The notes beneath the pieces were generated by a model. That model did no database searches. It worked only from the letters and a program-made list of their open reading frames with translations, and had not been told where the DNA came from. The position numbers and the translations under genes were made by a program. A stretch of DNA of 64,000 bases. Origin: Pelodera strongyloides. Taxonomy: Eukaryota > Nematoda > Chromadorea > Rhabditida > Rhabditidae. The stretch is taken from assembly GCA_036852015.1 (NCBI GenBank), contig JAANDG010000126.1:62001-126000 (forward strand), in the 5' to 3' direction. Below, piece by piece: positions 23,580 to 34,800 of this stretch (its first letter is position 1; every line of letters begins with the position of its first letter).

Positions 23580-24159
23580 AGGGTGAGATCCACCTCAGAA
23601 AACAAAAAAGTTATTATTTTTATTAGATTCCCCGTGTCTGTATCATCAGAAAAACTAAAACAAATTTGACAGAACATTATTTCCAACGAAATAACGAGCA
23701 AAAAATGGTCCATCTTGAGTACCGCTGATTACGGTAGTCTGGTACCTTTTTACGTTTTGGCTGTGAGGAAATTTTTTTGGAAAATTTCGAAAAAATTACA
23801 AAAAAATAATAAGTTCCGAAATAACTACGGCCTTGTACAAATGACGAAGACGGGATAAAATATTGGTTGTTTAGCTTGGCAAATAAAATAAAACGCACGT
23901 TTAAAAAAGCAACAAACGCACAGTCGTATTCCCGCCCTTTTTTAGTTCCCAACAACGGTCGCGAGAGCGCGGTTTATCATGCACCCCGCCCTGTCAACGC
24001 CTATCGTAATAATGGTACTCGAGTGCCATTTTTTACTCAATATTTCGTTGGAAATAATGTTCTGTGAAATTTGTTTTGGTTTTTCTGGTAGATACAGACA
24101 CGGGGAATCTAATAAAACTGATAACTTTTTTGTTTTCTGAGCTGGACCTCACCCTTTAA
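23576..24159. mobile_element. PAL-F, fourth of the four-element chain
   Basis: TTAAAGGGTGAGATCCACCT to GGACCTCACCCTTTAA; outer arms carry AACAAAAAAGTTAT and AACATTATTTCCAACGAAAT with complements; the centre is unpaired and partly GC-rich. Confidence 0.82.
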
Positions 24160-24907
24160 GTTACTCGAAGAACTGCGCACTCTACCATCTAGTGTTTCGT
24201 GTAGCATTATGATAAACTCGGGTTTATTTCGCCCTCAAACTGGTCACTTTTCATGAAGGCAAGTTGATGAGAAAAAAACGAGTCAAACATTATTCTTCTC
24301 TTCAATAAAATACTAATTTACATATATATTTCCTTTGCTAAAGTTGTAGAATGCATGATCCATTGAACAATAACTACATTTATTTGTCTGCGTATTATAC
24401 AATAATACATATTAATATATGTGTCATAAAATGAGATTTTTATATAAGCACTCATTGATGTTTCACGTAGCACAGAATATTGATGTGTTGTTACTAAAGC
24501 ACTATGTTGTATTATCATCTAACAACTTTGACTTTGCAGTTATGTTGCCGATTGCTTTTATTTTACCATGGGCAATTGCACACTTGTTACACCCTTAGTG
24601 CTTCGCGTGTGTCCCGAACGTATGTGGCTCATATTCAGTTCTCGGGCGCGCGTAGGCTTAGCGGTACAAATTGAAGCGCACGCGTACCTGCCTCACATTA
24701 GCGAGCGCGAGCGTACGCGCGCGCCGTTAACTGCGCCTATGGATTGGGGCGCGGAGGATGACTAATGAATAATGTAATACATGGTTTGAGTGACCGCGCA
24801 ACGCAAATCCGCGCACCCAGTAGAATATTTCAGAACTGCGCGCCCTGTTTCAGAGCCGTGCGTTGCTGGTTAGCAATCTACCTTTGAAAAATACGATAAA
24901 TAAAGAT

Positions 24908-25347
24908 TTAAAGGATCGCAGTCACTACAAAACCGTCGTTTTTCTTCGAGTTTACTTGTATTTAGTAAAGAATAGAGACAAATAGTTTACCAACACCGAA
25001 TAATTTGAATTCCAACTCAGGGAGTGACCAAGCAGAAAAGTAGTTCTACTTAATTACCGCAGGATCACGAAACGTGTTCATACAGCTGCTTCCCGATCGG
25101 GAGTATGCAAATTATTTCGGCAAATATCTGCATATTATATCTTTACATATACTGCAAGGGACTGCAGGCATATCACTACACGTTTCATAATCCCGCGGTA
25201 GCTAAGTAGAACTACTTTTCTACTTGTTCACCCCCTGAGTTGGAATTCAAATTATTCGCATTTGGTAAAGTATTTTTCTTTATTCTTTACTAAATTCAAG
25301 TAAACTCGAAGCAAAAAGATGATTTTGGAGTGACTGCGATCCTTTAA
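24908..25347. mobile_element. PAL-I
   Basis: TTAAAGGATCGCAGTCACTA to TGACTGCGATCCTTTAA; arms contain GTAGTTCTACTTA and complement. A half copy lies at 33483-33600. Confidence 0.82.
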
Positions 25348-25793
25348 AGGGACGGGCACATCAAAATAAGCATATATTTAGCATGATTTTATAATTTGTC
25401 TAAAGGGGATCATTGTAATATATGCACCCTCTATTTCGGCTAGACTTTATCGCGCTGAAATTTTTCGGGGTCGATATTCGGATAATCATACCGTGGGCGC
25501 AAAACAATTGCTTATTTCCTTACCGCATGTCCTGGGGGACTACGGCTGTATAGGCAGATACTCACTCTCCTGGGACACATCAAGAGCCAGTTACCCTCGG
25601 GTCACACGGCAAAGAAGGAAGGGGGCAATTGTTTTGTGCCTACGGTATGGTTTTCCGAAAATCGAACAAAAAAAATTTCCGTGGGATAAAGTCTAGCCGA
25701 AATTTAGTGTACATATATAATAATAAATCTCATTTATACAACTTATAAAAACATTCTAAACATAGGTTTATTTTGATGGGCCCATCCCTTTAA
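25344..25793. mobile_element. PAL-G copy 2, joined to PAL-I, 100 bp before lectin paralogue 3
   Basis: TTAAAGGGACGGGCACATCA to GATGGGCCCATCCCTTTAA; more diverged arms than copy 1. Confidence 0.82.
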
Positions 25794-25812
25794 ATATTTC
25801 TTGAATATGCTA

Positions 25813-25820
25813 TATAAAAC
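25813..25820 (+). promoter_or_regulatory. TATA-like box of the third lectin-CUB gene
   Basis: TATAAAAC lies 74 bp before the ATG and only about 20 bp after the end of PAL-G (25344-25793), so the proximal promoter abuts the mobile element. TTTTAG ends three bases before the ATG as a likely trans-splice acceptor. Confidence 0.45.
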
Positions 25821-25893
25821 AGAAAGTCAAGAAATAATAACAGACATGTTTCATTTGGGCCGAACCTCTAAAATTAACATTTTCCTTTAGAAA

Positions 25894-28800
25894 ATGTACC
25901 CTCAATCGGTACTTTTTCTTCTCGGCGCCATTGTGATTTTCACTCGTGCCGACGATGGTAAATTTTTCATACGATTAAATTCCGGAATTAAAGCAAAAAA
26001 AAAACGAAAAAAAGGAACTTATTTTTTTATTATAATTTAGGACCGGGGACTGACTCAGAGTGCGGTACCTATACCGCCTACTTTGGAGGTTGTTACAGTA
26101 TTAAAGAAACACGTGCAAACTTTCATGATGCCCAGGCAACTTGTGTGAAGGAAGGAGGGAATTTATTATCTATTCATGACTGGCAGGTACGATTTCCAAC
26201 ATAAACTACTTTGTTTACCATTTCAGAAGTGAATAAAAAAGTAGGCTCCCATTTTGAAACCTTCATGCGTAATGCGTAGTGCTTTGAAACTCATCCATCA
26301 CTCACACGCTTGTATGCACTTCATTTGATAGGCGTAACTACTGAATATTGCCCTGTATGCATACAGGAAAGAAGCCATTGATTATGTTTCCTGTTATAGA
26401 GCATGATTAGAAGATAACACTTGCTTAACGGCTGTGTAACGGCAGATTTTTCAACACCAACACTCTAACTCTAAGATGCCATACCGCAATAATGTACCGA
26501 ATTCTTCCTTGGCAACTTGCGGAGAAGTAAGTTCGAGGAAACAACATGATCCCTTGCTATTCAGACGATTGAGTTTTTCAAAATTTTGCTGGAGGAAGCT
26601 GTTCCACCAGTTACGTCTATGTGGATCGGCCTACTCCGTGTCTTCAACTCTCTAACATACGCCACTGCGCGATACAATTGGAATGATGGGACACCATTCA
26701 ATTTCGAGTATCCTATATGTAAGGAACATCATTAGATCGGAGACTGAGCGAGTGGCCACCTGCCATCTTATAAGAATTGAAAAATAATGGGACTTTATAT
26801 ATATGTTCATTTCTCGCACGAATATGAAAAAAAAAGAATTTTATTCAACAAATGCACTATATTTTCTAACACAGGTAAATTGAGTTATTATGATTTTTGC
26901 ATTTAAAATTTGGTTTTTGCCGGAAGTTTTTTTTAGTGGGTTTAGCGTATCCAATGGACGGCAGCACCCTCACTTGCCATGTCTTTTTCAATTATTCCCT
27001 TACGAAGTGGTGGGCAGTAGACTGCCATGAAGTTCATAAATTTGTTTGCCAGAGGCAGAGGAAGACAAGTGAGCACATTTATATTGTTAATAATAACCAG
27101 ACAGCTAGCGCCGCGTGAGGCGACTTTCCAATACTATGCAGTGCAGGCGATACGGAAACGCCAAATTTCACAGTACACACGAAAACTGGGATGCTTATGT
27201 TCTACAAAGTATCCTACAAAGTTCCTGTATGGTGACACTATTTAGCTTCTGGAAGGTTGCGAAAAATTACTCCGAAAAATTACTTACTGCTTAAGACATC
27301 TAAAAGATCCAAAAACATCTGGTGACATCACGGACATCCAGAAACACCTGAAAACATCCCGGACATCTATAAACATCCCATAGATCCAAAACACTCTGAC
27401 ATCCTGTAATAACTGAAAATGGATGTCAATTTTTTGGACATGTACCATATTAATAACAATAACCAGCCGTTCGAAGAGCCCTACGGGCTCTTCTCCGACT
27501 GGATTGTTACACACTGTTCAAAAAAAAAAATTCTACAAAGATAAAAATACGTTCATTTACGTTATGTGGAAACGTATAGTTTGGTTCCGGACTTCATTTT
27601 TGCAAATCATGCAAATTTGCTATTGCACCTTTCTTCTATCGCCTATAAGTTATAAGATCCTCGCCCCATAAGCTAGCATAGCTCAACAGGTAGAGAGCTG
27701 GACTGTGAATCGAGAGATTGTGTACTGGTGTGGGTTCGAATCTCGCCAGCGCCAAAGATTTTGTATGTTCTCTTTCGATTGTGAATAGAAAATTTTCTTT
27801 ATGAAAGGATTTCGTTTCGTTCACACAAACAAAAAAGTAAACTCTTCTCCTTTGTATATTAACAATAAGATCTTTCGATTGTGAATAGAAAATTTTCTTT
27901 ATGAAAGGATTTCGTTTCGTTCACACAAACAAAAAAGTAAACTCTTCTCCTTTATTATATAATTGGGGTTAGGCGCGATAGCGCCTAGCCCTTTTTGGTT
28001 CTTCGCCGGGGGTTTCCCAGACCTCGGAGCACTTAGCAATTAATAGCGCAAAAACTACTGAACCAAAACACTTGATTTTTTTTGAGAACTAATTGTCCAA
28101 CCGTCCTCTACCAACCTGCAAAAATTCAGCTCGAAAAACTGAACATGAAGGTGTGCTACGAATTAGGCTGCTGAAGTAATGTGTGTATTTATTTTGTTCC
28201 TATGCATCCTTCCTCATTTTTGGAGATGGCTGGACCGATCCTTTTGAACTCAAAGGCATTGTAGCAAAACTGCTTGCGGGCATCACGCAAGCTATCGAAT
28301 ATGTAAAAATATTGATTTTTAACTATCGATTTATTGATTTTTATGCTATTTTTGGTACATTTTTGGTTTTTCGGTCCTAGCTCGCTTCCCAGTGGAAATT
28401 TTGCGCCCAAACTTTGGCAGTAGATAATTGAAGTGTTAACGAGAATATTTCTCTGTGACGGCCAACTTCTCCGATATCGATTTCTTGGACTTTTGGGCTC
28501 CTGAGGCCGTATTCACCATTCTTACGGAAAAAATTCCCCGGGAAAACAAATTACCCAGGGACAATTTTCTAACGAAAATCCTTCCCGGGAAATATTTTTG
28601 CCCTTTCCGGAAAAGTTTTTACCCCTTCCCGAATTCACGCTCCATTCGGGAAACGGGGAATTTTACCCAAGGGGAAATTCAAAGAAAACATATTTTATGG
28701 ATATGTTTATGCTTAATTTTCATTGTAATTATAATTTTGCATTTTTTCGTTACTGAATCTAAGCACCCTCAATAATTATTAATAATTAATATATAGTTAG

Positions 28801-31800
28801 AGAACAATTTCCGTTAGATAACCTTTAAGGACAATACCCAACGAAAAATTGCTTACAGGTTGTACAAATAGGTTGTACAGACATTCTCCCAGTAAGATAA
28901 GGAGCAAAAAAAAAAGACTTCCGTTGCGGGGAATCGAACCCAGGTCTTGTGGGTGCGAGCCACAAACCCTAACCACTAGACCACAACGGATGGTGTTGTC
29001 TTTTCTAATAGCACTCGCTACAATACCTTTTTATGGAGATCTATTCTATTCTTTCTACAATAGTTTCTAAGATCTTCCTTCGCTTTCGCTATGATTTAGG
29101 TAGTAGTGCATTGACTCCATCCATAGCACACTCAGACCATTTATTTAGGGTAGAATATATGTCGGACGCGTGCATTTCTTACGAAAAGCTTTTCGGAAGT
29201 CTGTCGAATGCTCAAGTCGCATTATTTGCCTTCTAACGAGTGTTAATTAGTATATATTCCTTACAGTATTTGCTTACCGTTATGAATGAAAGAGAATAGA
29301 AAAAAATTAACGTAAATATCTTAATTTTTTGTGCTACTTAAAGAAATAGATAGTTATTATTGTCAAACATTCAAATAAAACACAGAAATAATGTTTAAAT
29401 ACATTTAGAAAAATATACCACAACCGCAACACTCGGGTAATTTCCGGTTTACCCGTGCCAAGCTCGGGTAAAATTTTCCGTTTCCCAACTCGCTTTTTGG
29501 GAAAAGGGAAAAAGTGGTGAATACCGGGAAAAGGTAAAAATGGTCATTTTGGGTAAAATACTTTCCCGGGAAACGATTTTACCCGGGTAAATGTAGTGGT
29601 GAATACGGCCTCTGAACATTGCACCCTCGCGGTTTTCGGAGTGACCCGGAAACCCCGCCCTTTTTACCTTTACTCCGCACACCCAACAAAGAAAGGTTAG
29701 ATTTGCGTGGGCACGTGATACAGCACAAAATATACTGATTTTGTTCACGGAAAGTAACTGTTTTCTGTTGTCAGTATTCATCCATTCGGTACTTTTGCCT
29801 ATGTAGAGATCAAACTTGTATGCCAAAAATTGCAAGGTTTTGACCAGGATCGCGTTTTTTTCATACCTAACGTAGTTGAGTATTGTGGAAAATATTGGGT
29901 TGCCAAAATAATTCGAAATTGCAAGTCAGCAAGGTTAGAAATATAATTTTTCACTTGTATTGTATTTATATAGAAGCCGAGGCCGCTTTGCTAAAGTTGC
30001 TCATGTAGCTTTATAGATTCAAACTTTGGAAGTTGGAAACAAATTGTAGTACTTGTCGAATGAATACATTGTTGGGAAAAGTGCTATAGTATCGAATATA
30101 TTAAAGCTCCTGCACAATCGCCACCTTCCTAATTAGCCCTGCTGCCTCCTTCTCCAAGTGACCACGTGGCCGAGCTGGTAGAACAGCCGGCTCATAGGAT
30201 GAGGCTAATGGGTTCGAAACCGAGCAGCGACGACTATTTTGCCGCGCGGGAGAAAAACAATTATTTAACCCTTTCCCTATTTTTTTACAACCTTGTTAAT
30301 TTAAGAAGGAATATACACTCGATTATTTAATGTTTTGACCCTCTGGGCAGCTTTACTTTTCCTAATTAGCCACGTCTTCCGTTCAACTGCGGTCTGAGTA
30401 GCTGCATGGCCCAAATGGTTGAGCTGAGGTATGCATATGGCGGTTTAAGTTCGTGGAGTGGCGAGCTTTTTGCAACAATGAATACAGACAATTACATATG
30501 TTTAGTCACGTTCTAAAACTGCTTTGAGGACTATACCGAGGTAAAAAAAGTAGAAAACTACCCCAGTGTAGTATACTACCCAAATCGGGAATATACTACT
30601 TCACAACAAAGGGGTAGTATTTTTTTCGAAAAAATATTCTGCACAAATACCTCAAAAATGTAAAAATCTACCCCTAGTTACGAAAACTACCTCAGGTGAT
30701 GGTGTAGTAAAATCCCTAAATGGGGTACTATTTTCGCTAAAGTGGGGTAGCCATGTAAAATGGAATGGGGGTAGCCAAGTAGCCCGCTCAGGTAAACTTT
30801 TACAACACCACCCCATTGTCGAAAAATTCTACCACCAATTGGAAAAATACTACCCCTTTTTCGGTAGAATACTACCCCCGGAATTTTTTTTTACATGACT
30901 ACCCCAACATAAAGCAGTTGGGGTAGTCATGTAAAATAGGTGGGGTAGTCATGTAAAATAGGTGGGGTAGTCATGTAAAATAGGTGGGGTAGTCATGTAA
31001 AATAGATGGAGGCGCCATGTATAATAAGTGGGGTTGTCATGTAAAATAAGTGGGGTAGTCATGTATAATAGGTGTGGTAGTCATGTAAAATAGGTTGGGG
31101 TAGTCATGTAAAATAGGTTGGGGTCGTCATGTAAAATAGGTGGGGTAGCCATGTTAAATAGGTTGGGCGTAGTCATGTAAAATAAGTTCGGGGGTAGTCA
31201 TGTAAACCAAGTTGGGGGTAGTATTCTACAATGGGGTAGTATATTTTCCGGGGTAGCACATTGCAGGGGTAGTATGTGGTAGTATATTTTATTTTGGGGT
31301 AGTATATTTGCAAAATTGGGTAGTGTTCTACGCTTGTATCCTATACCACGTACCACAGCATTGCGCTCTTTTAATGAGTATAATAAATATTCAAATATTC
31401 AAATACCAATAATAGGGTGCAAAGTTGGCGTCCGGTAGTATTTTAAGTGACTGGCTTAATTTTTGTCCCCTGAAATCAAATGAACATTCCGGCTCTATTG
31501 TAGAATTACCGTCCCATGGAAATCTAGACGTCCCAAGCGAGCCCACCGTCCCATAAGTGGGCCAGCCGTCTCATGAGAGGGCAATAGACCCAAGCGAATC
31601 TAGCGGTCCCACAGAACTACCAATATGTACCGTCCCATGGAAATCTGACTGGCCCTCTCAACCGTCTCTCATACTTTTTTCCCTTGTCAAAAAAAGTTGC
31701 TATGTATGAATGTTTGAGCGAGGCCACATCATAGTCTGGCATGCGCTCCTGCTCCCAATAAAATATTCAGCTGGCAACAATTGCACTCGTAATGTGTGTT

Positions 31801-34800
31801 CTCCAGTTGGTAGGCAACCTCTAATTATATACTTTATCTACATATAAGGCTCTAAATTAGCTTAACTAAGCTAGGTGCTACTTTTTCTTAACATCAACCT
31901 ACAGTATACTGTGCAACACATTATGAACGTTTCGTAAATATAGATTTACTTTGATGGGCGTTGAAAGTGCGCCTCACGAGGCTTGTTTATTGGAAGCTAA
32001 TACCGTATTGTCCATAAACTTTCGATGAAAAGAAAGAACACGTAGAATTCTTAGAAAGTAAGAATGATGAGTGGCGCAAGTGACACTCCGTGTATATATA
32101 AAACGTATTAATTGAGTGAGTTACTTATATCCCCTAAATGAACATTCAATTAGTTTGGCTTGATATTTTCCAAATATCTCTAAAAAAGGGAAAATTATTT
32201 TATCGTTAAAAAGTGCTCTGTTTTAGGTAGGTGTTTTTGGCTCTTCTGTGCCATCGTTGTTATGAGGTAGCAGAAAATTTAGCGGCGGCAAAAAGAGACC
32301 AATTCGGTTGTGGACAGCATCTACAAAAAGTGAAAAATTCATTATTTTAATACTTAAATATTTTATCTACAAAATATAGCACCTGCAAAAAATGAAAAAT
32401 TCATTATTTTAATACTTAAATATTTTACCTACAAAATATAGCACCTACAAAAAATGAAAAATTCATTATTTTAATACTTAAATATTCTCTGACCACTCGG
32501 GCTCTCCTCCGACTGCAGGAAACGGCCTTCGGCCGATTGTTACCCTACTACTTAAACATTATATGATACTATGATGCTTTACTTTTATTTGCTAATTATT
32601 TATTTCTATCCAACGGGGAGCCAAAATAGCGGCGCCCCATTCGTCTGCTGGTTCACGGTTCACTTGTAAACTACGGAAAAATGCGGACTGTGGAAAACTG
32701 AAAGTAGGAAGTGTAATCGTTAATGTGAGTAGGGCATTGCGCCTTTCGTGGCATATAAATGACTACGCCGCCTGATGCGTCTTTCCACAAATAAGAAACG
32801 TCTGTAACTTAGATGAAAGTCTTGCGAATAAAGACACACACGTTTCTTTTCTTACATGAGTATATTCTAAGTTGAGCTGCGGCACTCTTTTATACCTGAA
32901 GCGGGACAATTTATTCGAATCATACTTCCGTAACGTGATTTACATAAGAAGATATTTTCTCAGTCTCACATAAAAATTGTAGACCAAAAACACGACAAAT
33001 ACATAACAGATCTGGAAAAGCTCTGCCTTAGTGAAATATATTTCATAGTTCATTTTCATTCGCATAGTTATCTTTGTATTCACTGAGTTCACTTTTTTTG
33101 TTTAACTTCTACACCTATGTTAGCCTCCAAGTTTAGTACTGCTAAAGACTATACGACTATCGTTACACCTTTTCTCCAGCCGCTATTTTGGCTCCCCGTT
33201 GGATAGAAATAAATAATTAGCAAATAAAAGTAAAGCAGCATAGTATCATATAATGTTTAAGTAGTAGGGTAACAATCGGCCGAAGGCCTTTTCCTGCAGT
33301 CGGAGGAGAGCCCGTTAGGGCTCTTCCTCCTGCAAGAAACGCCCGTAGGGCTTCCTCCGAGTGGCAGAGAAAAGTAAAAATAATTTTTTCACTTTTTTAA
33401 ATATTTTGTAAAAAAAATATTTAAGTATTAAAATAATAAATTTTTCACTTTTTGCAGGTGCTATATTTTGTAGGTAAAATATTTAAAGGATCGCAGTCAC
33501 TACAAATTCGTATTTTTTATTCGCTTTTCATTAATTGTTCAAGTATGTGAAGAAAACGACGATTCCAGCGCCAAAGTACGGCAAAACGAACTCAGGGAGA
33601 GTCATTTATATGCCACGAAAGGCGCAATGCCCTACTCACATTAACGATTACACTTCCTACTTTCAGTTTTCCACAGTCCGCATTTTTCCGTAGTTTACAA
33701 GTGAACCGTGAACCAGCAGACGAATGGGGCGCCGCTATTTTGGCTCCCCGTTGGATAGAAATAAATAATTAGCAAATAAAAGTAAAGCATCATAGTATCA
33801 TATAATGTTTAAGTAGTAGGGTAACAATCGGCCGAAGGCCGTTTCCTGCAGTCGGAGGAGAGCCCGAGTGGTCAGAAATTTTTAAGTATTAAAATAATGA
33901 ATTTTTCATTTTTTGTAGGTGCTATATTTTGTAGGTAAAATATTTAAGTATTAAAATAATGAATTTTTCATTTTTTGCAGGTGCTATATTTTGTAGATAA
34001 AATATTTAAGTATTAAAATAATGAATTTTTCACTTTTTGTAGATGCTGTCCACAACCGAATTGGTCTCTTTTTGCCGTCGCTAAATTTTCTGCTACCTCA
34101 TAACAACGATGGCACAGAAGAGCCAAAAACACCTACCTAAAACAGAGCACTTTTTAACGATAAAATTAAGATAGATAAGACACGTTTTTTTTACCGAGAA
34201 CGTTTGGTGACAAGGTAGGCCATTGATAGTTACTTTCAATTTGATAAACTTTCAATTTGCTTGCGATATGTCAGATACCACTCATCGAACAGCTTCGATA
34301 GTCAATCCAAACGGTTCAACGGGTAACGTGATGTATGGTGCGATTTCTCAGCGATAGTTTACTAATTAAATGACAGTGTAATAACATCTGCCCTGGGCAG
34401 CAATGGTTGAACACGTACCAGGCCTTTACGAAACGTAAACAATAACCTCTTCACGAGCCAAACAAATAAAAATAAAAAGAATGCCATCATCCACGCATTG
34501 GAACATGGTCAGATGTCACGGACGTTTTTGGATGTGAAGGAGGCCTTGGATGTTTTGGAACGTTTTGGATGTCATGGATGTTTGTGGATGGCACAGATAT
34601 CTTTGCATGTTTTAGATGTCAACTCTATGGCGTCGGAAAACAAACCAAATCCTAAAAAAACATTCTGACAGCAGCTTATCGATAAGCGTGTGGACGATAT
34701 GCCGCAATGTTTCGCTATATAAGCTAGGAGCAACCATTCCACACAAAATACTTTCCAATCCCGTTATTTTCCTTTTTTTTTACAAATACGTAGAATCATT

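Larger units (their letters stand above)
21824..25812. other. intergenic dominated by PAL elements
   Basis: Six PAL elements in two chains cover about half. A CpG-rich stretch at 24600-24850 stands out from the AT-rich surroundings; no gene seen. Confidence 0.55.

Noticed and set aside
29449..29835. 128-aa minus-strand open frame
   Set aside because: It runs through the inverted arm of the element at 28501-29614; no motif or splice context.
30165..30235. tRNA-like sequence with CAT at the anticodon position
   Set aside because: The anticodon and T stems do not pair; probably a SINE or tRNA pseudogene remnant.
30917..31225. CRISPR-like array
   Set aside because: Units are contiguous without spacers, vary gradually and lie in a eukaryotic intron; it is a minisatellite.
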